64,000 bases of DNA from Zantedeschia hybrid cultivar. Lineage: Eukaryota > Streptophyta > Magnoliopsida > Alismatales > Araceae. The position numbers and the translations under genes were made by a program. The notes beneath the pieces were generated by a model. It was given only the letters and a program-made list of their open reading frames with translations. It did no database searches and was not told the origin of the DNA. This document shows, in pieces, positions 1 to 11,585 of the stretch; the first letter of the stretch is position 1; each line of letters opens with the position of its first letter. The stretch is from positions 27,532,379-27,596,378 of the forward strand of contig JARZZO010000003.1 of assembly GCA_030544215.1 (NCBI GenBank), given 5' to 3'.

Positions 1-410
1 CAACCCTGACCTAGCCGTCATTCGTTCTTCCTACTTTCTCTCTCCTCTGGGCGTGCGGTTCCCAACTGCTCCACCTTCCGTTCGACGGGAATTCCGAATC
101 CGCATGTTGCGGCGGATTACGCGCAGTCAGACGGGATCTTCGAGCGCCGCAGCGAGCGAGGAAGCGAGGACGATCCATCGCAAGGAGAACCGCGCGGATA
201 CCGCTAGAGGTCGGGCATCTGCGCGACTTGCGGCATTGCTCCGACGGAACCGGAAAACGGACGCGGATTCGAATCCGCGTAAAGTAAATCGATCTACATC
301 TGTTTTAGTTTTAACGACCGAAACGGGACAGATCCGGTCCCGAAAATTTTATTCCGCTGCGTTTTAGGATCGGATCCCGACACAGCGATCCCGACACAGC
401 GATCCCAACA
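1..410 (+). mobile_element. Family-B Copia LTR, 3' part
   Basis: This is the 3' portion of a family-B Copia LTR. It matches the stretch from about 36738 onward closely, then runs through a short duplicated GATCCCGACACAGC unit and ends CCCAACA, the usual CA-type LTR end. The next bases, AGAAG, would be the target duplication, but the partner lies left of the window. The LTR interrupts the minus-strand gag of Copia A1 inside its protease-coding segment. Whether it is a solo LTR or the 3' LTR of a full element cannot be decided here. Short open frames inside it are not coding; they recur only because LTR copies are similar. Confidence 0.8.
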
Positions 411-809
411 AGAAGAACATCCGGTATCTAATACCCAAGATGTGGAATCTCCAATTGACAAGTTGATATCTATCATATAGATATCTGAAGTTTCAAATAG
501 CTTCACCTTTCCATGAGCTTTATCGTTGAGGAACTTCTTACAGTTCCTATTCCAGTGACCATTCTACTTACAGTAGAAGCAGTCACCTTTTACTACTCCT
601 TTGCCTTTGTCCTTCGATCTTTTATCGTACGTGATCATCTCTGCCTCATGAGTATCCAATGCCAGTTCAATAGGAGGATCAGCTCCAAAGATGTAGGTAA
701 TGTGCTCATATTTGAAGACACTCTTCAGATTTCTGAGCCAAACCGAGTAGTTCGGGCTAGTCAAAAGTTTGGCATCAAGTATGTCACGGAGTGGGTTATT
801 CGACGACAT
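411..809 (-). pseudogene. Copia A1 gag/protease, truncated
   Basis: N-terminal part of a Ty1/Copia Gag-Pol polyprotein. It starts MSSNNPLRDILD at 809 and runs through a shortened Gag into a CCHC-like knuckle beginning CFYCK, where a TAG stop at 564-566 interrupts it. The same frame then continues to the retroviral-type aspartic protease motif WVLDTGC. There the family-B LTR cuts it. Compared with the family-B Gag (28822-29745), roughly 160-170 residues of central Gag are absent, a deletion shared with copies A2 and A3. No integrase, RT or RNase H of this copy is in the window. It is a dead fragment of an insertion whose 5' LTR lies at higher coordinates. Confidence 0.85.
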
Positions 810-901
810 TATTCCCTACAGTAGATAAATAAAATCTATTTAGCAAATGTTCAATTATTAACATTTAAAACAAAACATGGTCTTTTTATCAAGTTTTAAC
901 T

Positions 902-973
902 CCCACTAATTTTCGATGGACTGTATAACCCTCGGCTATATAGAACGGGAGACGCCGACAGTCTTCTAGTGGG
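902..973 (-). ncRNA. Predicted three-way-junction fold before gag (A1)
   Basis: In element sense, the arms CCCACTA and TAGTGGG enclose two hairpins. The second is TATAGCC-GAG-GGTTATA, with one G-U pair, where copy A3 has TATAAC/GTTATA. The structure lies about 95-165 nt upstream of the gag start. Equivalent folds are present in Copia A2, A3, B and C. Its role is unknown; packaging, dimerisation or translation control are possibilities. Confidence 0.55.
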
Positions 974-983
974 GATCAGAATC

Positions 984-1320
984 TCAATGACTTGCAGTAC
1001 AACCTTGTGGATAGCACAAGAAAGCTGTAAAACAATAAAAAAGCACCCATCTCATGGGACTTGCAACTCCTTGTAATATTCGATCATATCTTCGGTCTCA
1101 AAGATTTAATGGCCTTGTGGATAGCACAACAAACCACTAATTCTGGTCTAAGCTAACCATCGTTACGAGACAAGCATATATTTGCATGCAGCCCTTGTGG
1201 ATAGCACAACAAAGCTACATGGTTCCTCTACCCCGATCAAATAGGCATCTAATGCCATAGCCACAGTCTCTCCTTACAATTAAACAGGCCTTGTGGTAGC
1301 ACAACAAACCTGCCTAAAGT
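984..1320 (-). repeat. Four leader hairpins with TTGTG-CTATC-CACAA cores (A1)
   Basis: Four copies of a core (element sense TTGTG, loop CTATC, CACAA) occur near 995, 1120, 1200 and 1290. Three are flanked by arms that differ between units but pair with each other, for example TAGTGG/CCATTA and CATGTAGC/GCTGCATG. The unit near 995 has decayed arms and the one near 1290 has lost a loop base. Confidence 0.6.
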
Positions 1321-1329
1321 AATTCAATT

Positions 1330-3632
1330 CTTATGACTATAACGATGGTGGACCACGCAGTAAGTTCTTAACTACTCACGTTACGGCTTAGAATTTAGAC
1401 GAGGGTATTTAGATAACTTTTATCTTGATCTCTCCTAGATGATAGTATATAAATATATCGTATATATTTACTAAATAACTATACCTGCTTTGATTCATAA
1501 TCAAACATTAAAAACAATGCATCACATACATGTCTAGTGTGGTCATAGATAGCACAGTGGGTTTGACTGGAGCCAACAGTCAAACGCACATACAATCTAA
1601 CATAACATTTATATTAGATAATCCTGCAAACATAAAGACAAAAGATCTCCATCGTATCGCCTTCTTGATTACAACAGTGGATCGTCCTCGCTCCTTCCTC
1701 GGTTGCCTCGATCAGATTACATTGAATTCTAGAATTACATGTAAATAGAAGAAGGCCTTATGGCGAGTACAAGAGAGAGGGAGGTAGAAGTACATCGGAG
1801 TATGAGAGAGGGAGAGGTATGCAGTCTTCTATTTATTAATAATTAATAAAATTCAATCACACATCCACGATCCTTACACATCATTCATCACATGAATAAT
1901 ATTAAATATGCATATCCATGACCACGGTGTGTTCTATCCAATCCACACAAGATAAGCGCATCACATGACTAAAATAAAAGAGTTTCAAAAATAGATAATT
2001 TTGACTTTCAAAATAACTTGGTTCCAATCAAAATTGGCATTTAAATTTTGAAAAACTCTTTTAATTAACTTAACATGCAATTAAATCAAATTTTAAAGCA
2101 TAAAACACACATCACATGTGCACACACTCCAAATTAAAAATTCTAGATTATTCCATGCAAATTAGAACATTTCTAATAATTGAAACAATCTAACAATTAG
2201 ATTAGACCATATTAATAATCTAACAATTAGACTATTAATAATTAATAACTAATCTAACTCTTTAGATTAGTCAATTAAATTAATTACTAATTTAATACTT
2301 AAATTAATAATCAACTCTAATAATTTATTAACCACTAACCTAACACTTAGATTAGTCAATTAATGCTAATTATTAATTTATTTCTCAAACCAGTAATTAA
2401 CACTAATAAGTTAATAAATTTTAATTCTAACACTTAGAATAGTTAATTTAAAATTAATCATTAACTTAACACTTAAATTAACAATTAATTTTAATTAACT
2501 AAGAGGTGTTAATCTAACTTTTAGATTAAATAATTAATGACTACTAATTTAACACTTAAATTAGTCAATTTAAATTAATTATTAATTTAACACTTAAATT
2601 AATAACTAACTATCATTAATTAACAATTAGAAGAATTAATAATCTAACATTTAGATTAATAATTATTAACCACTAATTTAAACTCTTAAATTAGTCAGTT
2701 GAGGTTAATTATTAAATTAACACTTAAGTTAATAATTAACCCTAATCAGTTAAGAACTAATTGTTAATTAAACTGATTCAAAATCATTAAGGCCCCGATT
2801 AAATAAAATGAAAAATATTTTTAATTTCAAAACCTTTTGAATTTTAAAATTAAAGTCCAATTATTATTTAATTGGGTAATTTGGGGTTTTAAAATGGGGT
2901 TAATTTGAAATAAGGGGAGGTCCATATGGGCTCAGCCCACTGGACAACTGGCTCGAGTCCTTGGCTCGGCCAGGGGCTTGGACCCGGGGCGCCCTGGTCC
3001 GAGCCAGGGCAGACCCGGTGCGCCCAATGTGGCCCGGCCATCCCCTTTTTCCTCCCCAATACCCGACGCCCCTATACGCACCATAAACCCTAGAATTTGC
3101 TGGCCCGGCGGCGAGGGGGGGGGGGGTTTGCTGGGTGCCGGCGGCGGCGCCCCTCCGACGGCCGACCTGGCCGTCGGCGTCTGGTCCCACCAGCAACCCC
3201 TCCGGCGCTGGCAGGATCCCCAGAGAAGCCCCAAAGCAGGCCAAAACCCCTCCAATTAATCCCCAAATAACCTGTTTTTCTTAACATAAGAAGAAGAAGA
3301 AATTAGGCCCAACCCCTCACCTTCCCCTATGGCGCCGGCCACGAGTCCGATGATGACCGGCGACCTTTCTTCTAAAGATCGGGGATCCTGACCCTCTTTC
3401 CCAACACTTGGGAATCTCGAACGAGGCCGCCATTAACAACGGTTCTTCGTCCAACGAAGAACACAACTAAACCCCAGAAAAATTCAAAAATTGCAGAATT
3501 AAATAATCAAAATTATTCATAAAATCTATGTTCATCTCATGAACACGGATCCAACAAAAAGATCGAATTAGTGCATGGAATAATACATAGAAAAAATAAT
3601 TTCGAAACCCGAAACGGGACGAGAAACAGTAG
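1330..3632 (-). other. Long 5' leader of Copia A1
   Basis: Noncoding leader between the primer site and the hairpin series. In element sense it holds a GC-rich tract (about 3200-2915), an AT-rich hairpin array (about 2790-2160), and an ordinary stretch that contains CT-rich and TAGGAGAGA segments shared with A2 and A3. Overlapping GC-rich open frames at 2900-3290 exist on both strands and are not collinear with those in A3, so I do not call them genes. Confidence 0.7.
2160..2790 (-). repeat. AT-rich array of short hairpins (A1)
   Basis: Serial inverted repeats of the type TAATCTAA-loop-TTAGATTA and TAATTTAA-GTG-TTAAATTA, spaced roughly every 40 nt. The arms alternate between C/G and T/A at the same position while keeping pairing. 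The array is homologous to those at 13855-14345 and 38840-39400. Confidence 0.6.
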
Positions 3633-3650
3633 AACCTAACTCTGATACCA
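3633..3650 (-). other. Primer-binding site, initiator Met tRNA (A1)
   Basis: In element sense TGGTATCAGAGTTAGGTT, one base downstream of the LTR end. TGGTATCAGAG is complementary to the 3' end of plant initiator Met tRNA, the usual Copia primer. Confidence 0.85.
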
Positions 3651-3651
3651 T

Positions 3652-5206
3652 TGTTGGGTTCTCGCGGTTTCTCTGGATCTCCCACGCAGCGAAAATAAAA
3701 ATAAAACAGAGATCCGTTCTCGTTTCGAAAAATCTAAAATAGATTAGAACAAGTAATCAATCATTATCGTGTGTGGATTCGAATCCACAACCGATCGGCT
3801 CCGTCGTTATGACACCGCAAGCCGCGCAAGCGCCCGGCCTCTAGCGGAGTCCACACGATCCTCCTCGTGTTAGATATCCTCACGTTCCTCGTTCTTCGCA
3901 GCCCACGAAGTCTCCGTTGTTCACCGCATCGATCGCCGTAACGCACAGACGATTTCCCGTCGAACGGGAGTCAGAGAAGTGGCGGAGCAGATCTGGGGAT
4001 CTCGATTCTTCTGGGGCACCAGAGAGAGAGAGGAAACGAGGAGGGGGCAGTTATGATTAGCAGCAACCTGGCCTGCTCAGCCCGTTCGTTATATTTTATA
4101 CTAACCGCGCAGTTTTTCATAAAAATCCCCGGTTAATATAAAACCCACTAATTTATCCATCACCTTGAGAATCATTTGTGTGTGACCCTCTAGACCCAAT
4201 AACCAGTTCGGTTAATGGCCCAATAAGCCCAGTGACTCCTCACTAGCCTGATTAATCAATTAATAACTCATATTAATCAATTAATCAATCGAATCAATGT
4301 TGCACATTAAATTCGATCGGGCCTCCGATCACGTTGAGTGCCAAGCAACACCGCGTGAACCCGGAAGGTATCGGGGTTAAGTAACCCACTCTTGGAACCT
4401 TTCTGCCGACAGTTACCGCATGGATATAGTTATTCATTCATACAATTCTCTCGAGTCAACTCAGAATATGGTGTACTGTCAAACCCTAACCGGTCGACTC
4501 ACTTGGATCGGATGCTGCCGAACAATATCGAAAAACTCTTTTCCCGATATTATCGTCCGCCCTGGCTGGGGACTTCCGTGCATCCTTCCTACAGCATTCT
4601 CTCTCTAAGTACCGAGAGCGAATGATTCCTTGTTGACACACAATTCCCTTCGACGGTATTCCACTATACTCAATCCTTGGCTGTTTAGAATCCCGTGATT
4701 AGATATTCATAAACTGGTCAAAGCACAGAAGTCAACCGACAAGGTGTCCTTGGTGTCTCAGGTCTGAGGACCATCCATGCAACTACGACAATAGAATCAA
4801 GCTGATTGATAGTGAGGTACAGTACCATCCAGTGATTCAGTCGGATCAGTTCAGTGAACTCATTCTCTAATGAGCACCTACATATTTGCCTTACTGTCTC
4901 CACACAAGTGACTATGAGATCAGTCACCCTCATCGCATGAGCAGGAGTAATCTATTCTAGTCTAACTGGTTATCCGATATCCTTCTCGAATATCTTCGAC
5001 TAGGAACTATTAAGAATATGTGTGTTTAAGTGATCAGTCTCACTAGTATGATCTCATCATAATTTGATCACTATCGCACATATTCACAGACTTCATTATG
5101 AGACGATAATAATATGAATTTACACATAATGAATAATGCCATTATATTTTAATAAATGAACGAGATTACAAAGTCATATTGGCTTGTAGTCCACATAAGA
5201 TTAACA
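3652..5206 (-). mobile_element. Copia A1 5' LTR
   Basis: Complete LTR of 1555 bp. It reads TGTTAATC...CCCAACA in element sense and is homologous to 44251-45804. A TATA-like box lies in the conserved GTATAAAA context near 4090-4100. Immediately beyond 5206 the sequence is plus-strand Copia D integrase, so 5206/5207 is the element boundary. Confidence 0.87.
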
Positions 5207-6521
5207 TGAACTACAAGTAAAAAACATTTTAAGCAGTTCAAAGAATTTAAGAATAAAGTGAAGAAGCAAATTAGAAAAAGTATTGCGACCTTTTGATCAA
5301 ATCGAGGAAGTGAATACTTAAGTATAGAGTTCACACTCTTAAAGGATGATAGTATCTTTTTTCAGTGGACATTCTTATACACTAATGAATAGTGTATCCG
5401 AAAAGAGGAATCACACATTACTAGATATGGTGCGATCTATGATGACTTTTGCTGAACCACTAGGGTTATTATAAGGATATACAATAGAGTTGGCGGCATA
5501 TTTGTTGAATGAAGTTCTAAGCAAGTCAATATCCACTATTCTATATAAGATATGGAAGGATAAGAGCCTGACTTTAACCATATTAAAGTATGGGGTTACC
5601 TTGCCAATGTACAAAAACATGATCCAAAAAAATAGAATCAAGGATCGAAAGGTGCAGGTTTGCCGGGTATCTAAAAGAGATATTTCTATCATCTTAGCAA
5701 ACAAAAAGTATTTATTGTTAAGAGAGTAGTCTCCGTTGAAGAGGAACACTTTGTTGGTGAGGACAATGGGAGCAAAATAGATGTAGATGATATTCTAGAT
5801 CTACAAACCAATACAGGCTCATCGGATGAGCCATCACCTCATAAACTTATTTAGGAACATATACGAGAATTGCATAGGCTTGCAAGAGTGCCTAGACAAC
5901 CTGAAAGACATGTGAGACATATCAATGAAGGATCAAATAGTATACCCTACAATGAAGATGGTGAACATAAGACCTACAGAGAGGCTACTAAGAGCCCCTA
6001 GTCCTGAAAATGACAAGCCATAAATTCAAAATTTTAGTCCATTTATACCGATCAAGTTTGAAACTTAGTGGATTTGTCAAAAGATATTATATCTATTGGT
6101 TGCAAATAGATTTTTAAGATAAAGATTGGAACTAATGGATAGATTGATACTTATAAGGCGAGGCTAATGTTAGAAGCTATCCTCAAAGATAAGGAATTGA
6201 GTATGGCAAAACATTCTTTCCAATTGCAATGATAAAGTCTATCTAAATTCTTCTTGCCATTGCTATACACTATGATTACAAGATTTGGTAGATGGATATT
6301 AAGATTATCTTTCTTAATGGAAATCTTGAGGAAGAAGAAGAAGTATGTATGATACAACTAAGAAGTTTTACATCTAAGGAATTTTCAGACAAAGTGCGCA
6401 AGCTTTCAAAACTCTATTTATGGATTGAAGTAAGTTTTTTAGAACTAGAACATAAGATTTGATGAGCCAATAAAGTTTTATGAAGATGAGCCTTGTATAT
6501 AGAGAAAGATTAGTGAGAGAA
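5207..6521 (+). pseudogene. Copia D pol fragment (integrase to RT)
   Basis: Decayed Ty1/Copia pol. It reads from the integrase core (an FKEFKN-like segment at about 5230, then KRNHTLLDMVRSMM) through the variable domain to reverse transcriptase: SIGCK and IDTYKARL near 6090-6160, and a degraded counterpart of the EEEVYMIQ segment near 6330-6360. It carries many stops and frameshifts and clearly cannot be expressed. It starts abruptly at the A1 LTR boundary and ends within RT, just after a DEPC-like segment, where a CACTA-type terminus begins. Divergence from A, B and C is higher than theirs from one another, so it is an older insertion that hosts A1. Confidence 0.85.
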
Positions 6522-6877
6522 CACTATAACAAATTTGGCTTTTGTTGGCAATTTGACAACGACTTTTCTTACAAAAGTCACTATTGTTAGAATAAGAGTA
6601 TTATTCAAAGTATTCAAAACGGCATTACATCATCATTAAATCGATTCATTAACGACAATCAAAAGATAATCTTTGTTATTTCCTCTTCTTCTATGTTGGA
6701 CTCTCTACATTATTTTTGTAATACATGGTAACATGACCACGGCGCAATATACCAGAACAATATGAAATGCCAATAGCCTCCATAAGTAAGGGTTTAATGT
6801 GCCATGGTGCATAGTGGACATGTATCCTACCCCACGTCCAACATACCACGGAATCTTTTCCGTGAGTGGGCATAACA

Positions 6878-6912
<35 letters not shown>

Positions 6913-7046
6913 GAGCCTAGAAGGAATAGGAAATTTCAAGACAACCTGTGACCTAGAATCATCTTGATCTGCCATCTCCATCCTCTCTCTTCCAACCTGG
7001 ACTCATCCTAATCCGCCTTCTACATCGTATATCATTCTCCTCTAAC

Positions 7047-7104
<58 letters not shown>

Positions 7105-7119
7105 TGCACACACACACAT
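6522..7119. other. Unassigned stretch, possible CACTA transposon end
   Basis: It begins CACTATAACAAA directly at the break in Copia D, followed by short motifs and a 7-bp-stem hairpin GACTTTT-CTTAC-AAAAGTC at 6561-6579. This resembles CACTA (En/Spm) terminal inverted and subterminal repeats. No matching right end and no transposase reading frame were found. The rest is low-complexity, with a CT run at 6891-6911. Confidence 0.35.
7050..7118. repeat. (CT)n-(CA)n compound microsatellite
   Basis: About 19 CT units are followed by about 15 CA units with one interruption. It ends exactly at the left TSD of the solo G LTR, and CA-rich sequence resumes after 9190, so the LTR landed inside the microsatellite. 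Confidence 0.95.
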
Positions 7120-8115
7120 TATAACGACCCGCCACCTTATAATCGGATATCCGATTACTAAATGGGTACCGAATCATTAAATTTGGAGCCAAACTAGGAT
7201 CTAGATAAGTCTAGAAAATAAATGATAAACTAAGCTAAACATTCACATTGCATCGAATTGTAAAGGAAATGCAGAAATTAAAAATTATTACAATTTGACT
7301 CGACTCAGCAAATAATTACATACTCAAACTGAAAAGAAATAATTAAGCGTACATGCCAGAAAAGGAAATAATAACTATATCGGGACATACTCCGGAACAG
7401 CGGCTACTGGCGCGCAACCCAAGGCAACACTCTTCTCGCTACGCCTGCCTGGAACTCTCACTGAAAACCGCAGGGGTGAGTCTCATCGAAAAGATTTAGT
7501 AGGGATCCTTCGATCCTCACCACCCACTCACGCACCCACAAGTGTAACAACACAAATATAGATAATTTAAATAAGTAAAGCAGTAAGCATAATTCTCAAA
7601 TTTCAATATAAAACGCATGCATTCAAAATGTAACATGCACAACTCTGAAACCATTCCGTCAAGGAGCCCACAACCAGAGTCTCGGCTAAATACGCAAACC
7701 ACACGGCCGAATGCGGAAAACACCAACCCGCTGAGACCAAACAGTAACTCCTCAGCTAGCGCGCTGGCTACTCCGGCTTGATAGGCTACAGGTGGTTCTA
7801 CTTCCCCCAGCATGTGTGACACTCCAAATGTACCACTCCCACACCGGTACTAGCTATACCCCGGGGTACACCAGGTGACCCTCTCTCTAGGCGTCACCCC
7901 GCCACTCCCACACCGGCGCCGTGTCACTCCCACACCGACACAGGTGCTTAAGCGCTAGCAACTGTCACTCTAGGCCCACGATCACACAAAATGCAACACA
8001 GTGCAATCTGATCACGTTGAATTCATCATCTACGAGTATGATTTCAAGCATGCAATTAACCAAACTATCTAACAATGTAAACACATGTTAATTGCAGGAA
8101 TTAATGAGATTCTGT

Positions 8116-8355
8116 CTTGAATCGCGTCGCCCAAGACCGACATCATTCAAGACTCTTAAACTGGTTCATATGAAAATTGGCCTCGAAAGGTAACCTAAAA
8201 CGCATCGTTCGCGAAGGTCGCCATTTAAATGGCGTCGCTGTCCCTGGACGTCATTCAGTCCAGAGACAGGGTCTGTTATCTGGGGTTGAATCGCGTCGTG
8301 GGTGAAAGCCGCCTTTTAAATGGCGTCGCTGTCCCCAGACACCATTTAATCCAGA
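8116..8355. repeat. GCGTC palindrome cluster, inner (solo LTR 1)
   Basis: The first unit spans 8116-8151: CTTGAAT-c-GCGTC on the left and ATTCAAG on the right, with GACGC degraded to GACAT. Two further imperfect pairs follow near 8198-8265 and 8285-8350. The same positions in 30729-32775 carry equivalent units. Confidence 0.7.
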
Positions 8356-8899
8356 CATATAGATTCTCCCTCCGCCTTCCCCCAATCCACGAGGTGTGAT
8401 TTCTCCTCCAAAATGCACCAAAACATCACAAAATAGAGGAGGAGGAGGAGAACCTAAATACCCATTAAAAGCCCACAATTCTTCAATATATAAAATTAGT
8501 ATTTTCACCCCAAAAGTCCCTTAAACATGCTTGAAAGCGGGAAAACATGATTTTAATCAAAACACAACGAAGATCGTCACCCTACCGGTTACTCAAACTC
8601 CTCTGAGCTCCAAACCGCCGAACTGCCACGCCACATGCCGCCGCCGGTATCGCCGTGGACGCCGTTACTCCACCGGGATGTCGGCCGCCGTCCAGAGAGA
8701 AATGCGCTGCGGAAGAAGTGGTGGTAGTAATGGAGGAAGTTAGGAGGTTGATGGAGTGAAGGGAGAGGAGGAATGGGGAGAGGAAAGGAAGGAGAAGGGG
8801 GAAGTGGGCATCGGAGGCTTGAAGAGAAGAGAGGAGAGAGTAGAGAAAGGAGAAAATGAGGGAAAGGATGGAGAGTTTGCGGGGTCAAACTGAAATCAG

Positions 8900-9115
8900 T
8901 TAAAACGCGTCATCCAAAGCCGACGCCATTCAGATGACAAGACGGGTCGTACACTGACATGCCAAGGCCGTACTATGAATGGTGTCGACCATGCAAGACA
9001 CCATTCAGACGATAAGACTGGGGCCGTACTCTCGCGGCCCAAAACCAGCCCATGTGGCACAGCCTAAAACGCGTCTACATCGCCGGATGTTGTTTGAACC
9101 GCGTCGAGCCCCCAG
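8900..9115. repeat. GCGTC palindrome cluster, outer (solo LTR 1)
   Basis: Pairs occur near 8902-8936, 8970-9008 (GGTGTC...GACACC, arms GAAT/ATTC) and 9062-9105. They lie near the 5' end of the LTR in element sense. Confidence 0.65.
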
Positions 9116-9190
9116 CCCCACAAGGGACCAATTAAGGGATCCGACCCCGAAACTTACCCGATAATCGGATCTGAAACCTCAATCCTTACA

Positions 9191-9908
9191 CACATACACA
9201 CACAATGGATGATATTTATCTCTATATAGCAATGGTGAGTGATCTCCATCTCTCCCTCTCTGTAAATTGGTAGAAGACGCAGGCGTTCTACGTCTCTCTC
9301 TTAAAGTTGATAAAGGACTGTGGCTTGAAACACTTCAGCTGTGACTTGTACTCCAGTTGAGGCGTTCCACCAGATGGCTACATTAGCATTGGGACTTCAT
9401 GTTGGATAGGCTCAAGGAACTAGGCCAATACTCTCTTTCTCTCTCACACACACATCTACATACACATGGACCCTTTAATCTATGATCGCCACCATGCTAC
9501 ATCTGTACATTCTTTTTTCTAACCTAATGCTCGTCTCTACTACCATCATTGTCACAACGAGTGCTGCATCTGCAAATCCTTCTTAATGCATCTCTTTACA
9601 TACATTCTCTCTCTCTCCATAACATGCATAAATATGAAAATTAGCCAAAGTTTGGAGACTGTCTAGGGAAAGAAAGAGACACACACATCCGACTCATGGT
9701 AAGGTCACGGTGTCCCTCTATCCTTATTTAAACCTCTCTCTCTCTCTCTCTCTCTCTTGCTCTCTAGTGGGGTGATGCTCCCACTAGGGATCGTTGATGA
9801 AGGTTCCCGGGGATGGTACATAGATGCCTACGTATGTCCCTCCCTCCAATACCCAATTGGGTGATGCCTCCACTGTAGTGACCATCCGTTTTTTTTTTTT
9901 GAACTTTA
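9191..9908. other. Unassigned low-complexity stretch
   Basis: CA- and CT-rich repeats with no supported gene. A CT run lies at about 9733-9757 and a T run at 9890-9900, just before the Copia C LTR. It may be the continuation of the sequence at 6522-7119. Confidence 0.5.
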
Positions 9909-11566
9909 TGTTAGTATTTGGGTATCCTACGGGCCAATTATAGGCTAGGTAGGCCCAATATGATGTACAATCATGTTCGATATTACAAAGTGATCATTAA
10001 AACGTTAATTTGTAATATGCATATTGCTTTATGTTGTCTTTAGGATATGTAGTTATAAAGTCAATTTGAGATGGGATCTCGAATGTGGCTTTGACTATAT
10101 ATGGATACATACCTTAAACCATTCCAGATTGAAGAGTAATCACTCTGGGACATTGATTATTCGTAAATTGGCACACATGATGTGGAGATGATCAATCTCA
10201 CGATCATAGGTGCGGGGCACCAACATATATATGTGAGTGTTCATTCTGGGAGGATGTCTACTGAACTGATCCGTTGATGGATCTTCAGATGGTTGATTAT
10301 ACCTAATGCCAACTGAAGATTCATCTATCTCAGTAGTATCGTTGATCCTTTGACCTGAGACATTAATTGGGTCTTGCGTGAGGATCGGTATGGTTTGATT
10401 CTTTGGTTAAGTGACTTTAACCATAAGTCATGAAACACCAAATTATTAACCACATCGGAATACATACGAGGACCGTTAATGGTCAAGAAGGGGATCCCTC
10501 ACCATCAGGTATATCTCGGACAGTTGATGGGTCGTGACATGGACACTTCACTAAACCCCTGGCCAGGGTAGTTTCGGTTCGTTTGGAATGAACTTGAAGT
10601 TATGATAGAGATCATGGTCAGACGACACGATCTCTAGTGGTTTGACAATAACCATACCACACGATCGTATCGAACTCATAGAATGAGCGAGGGATTATAG
10701 CGATACGATAACTGAAGACTGATAGGTACTAGACATGGGGGAGTTGAACCCAGCATCCTCTGGGATCGCGTGGATTTGCTTGACCCAACATGATCAGAAA
10801 GTCCGGATTAAATAAAACGGTTATTGAGAATAACTGGTTTAAGTTACTTCTAATTGGATTAAAAGTTAATGGATCTTTAAACCAGAATGACTATGGGCCT
10901 AGAGGATCGCACACAATTGATTTTCGTAGAACAGGATATTATTGTATGGACATGCATACTAAAGTCTAAGGTTCTTTTGGGAAAAGAATACATAATCGGC
11001 TTAAAAGTATATATAGAATAATACTGAGGGCATATATATAATACATGTATTATTAGGCTTATTTGATGGATAGGCTTAAAAGTATATATATATAGGAGGC
11101 GGTTTAGATATAAGGCGGTTCAAGCAACCACTTAAACCCTCCTATAAATATACCTTCTATTCCTCCAACGCAACTCACTGCTAGTGCCGTTTTGGGAAAT
11201 TGAAAAAGGCACTACATCCCTTTTTCCAGGTTCTTCTTCCACTTTCTTCCAACCTTGTCATCTGTGGAAAGGGCTATAGAGGTGGACGGCTTGGGTTGTG
11301 CAGTTTGGAGTGAAGGGCTTTGTTACTGCGAGGGTCCATGTGGATCAACTCTAGAGGTCGTACGTTTGTATGGCTCTATTCTTCGAGGAACTTGGCATCA
11401 CATTCTACAAAACAACGTGTTCTGTGCAAGGTGAAATTTTTGTTATCATCATAGATTGGTTTTTCTATTTTATTGCATCCATTAGAGCTTGAATTGGTTT
11501 CCAGGATCTCATTTTATCTGTTCTTCCACTGAAAGCGAGATCTCGAGGTTTCGACCGAAACTTATA
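9909..11566 (+). mobile_element. Copia C 5' LTR
   Basis: LTR of 1658 bp. It starts TGTTAGTATT and ends CTTATA (a CA end with one change), immediately before a Met-tRNA primer site. A TATA box TATAAATA is at 11143-11150. The only other copy here is the 3' LTR start at 23995-24302. The two differ at many positions by eye (well over 5%), so this element is older than A2, B and T, which agrees with its being their host. Confidence 0.85.
11143..11150 (+). promoter_or_regulatory. TATA box of Copia C LTR
   Basis: TATAAATA in the 3' third of the LTR, followed by pyrimidine-rich sequence. This placement is consistent with the U3/R boundary. Confidence 0.6.
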
Positions 11567-11567
11567 G

Positions 11568-11585
11568 TGGTATTAGAGCCAGGTT
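11568..11585 (+). other. Primer-binding site, initiator Met tRNA (Copia C)
   Basis: TGGTATTAGAGCCAGGTT, one base after the LTR end. It matches the initiator Met tRNA complement except for one C-to-T change. Confidence 0.85.

Larger units (their letters stand above)
411..5206 (-). mobile_element. Copia A1, 5' part of a minus-strand element
   Basis: Minus-strand Ty1/Copia element. In its own sense it has a 5' LTR (5206 to 3652), a Met-tRNA primer site, a leader of about 2.8 kb and gag up to the protease. It is truncated where a B-type LTR joins. It was inserted in the pol of an older plus-strand Copia (D), whose integrase reading resumes at 5207. It is collinear with A3 at 37139-45804. Confidence 0.88.
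7120..9190 (-). mobile_element. Solo Gypsy LTR, family G (TSD CACAT)
   Basis: This 2071-bp LTR is homologous to the G1 3' LTR at 30729-32775. Its plus-strand ends are TATAACGACC (expected TGTAAC, one change) and CCTTACA. It is flanked by perfect 5-bp duplications CACAT at 7115-7119 and 9191-9195, with no internal region, so it is a solo LTR. Orientation is minus, inferred from G1, where pol and the polypurine tract identify the LTR sense. It contains two clusters of GCGTC/GACGC palindromes and a conserved stretch with repeated 'TCACTCCCACACCG' units near 7830-7950. Confidence 0.9.

Noticed and set aside
8531..8888. Purine-rich open frames in G LTRs (also near 23309-23638 and 32295-32504)
   Set aside because: They lie in a low-complexity GGAGAA-type tract of the LTR and vary in frame among copies.
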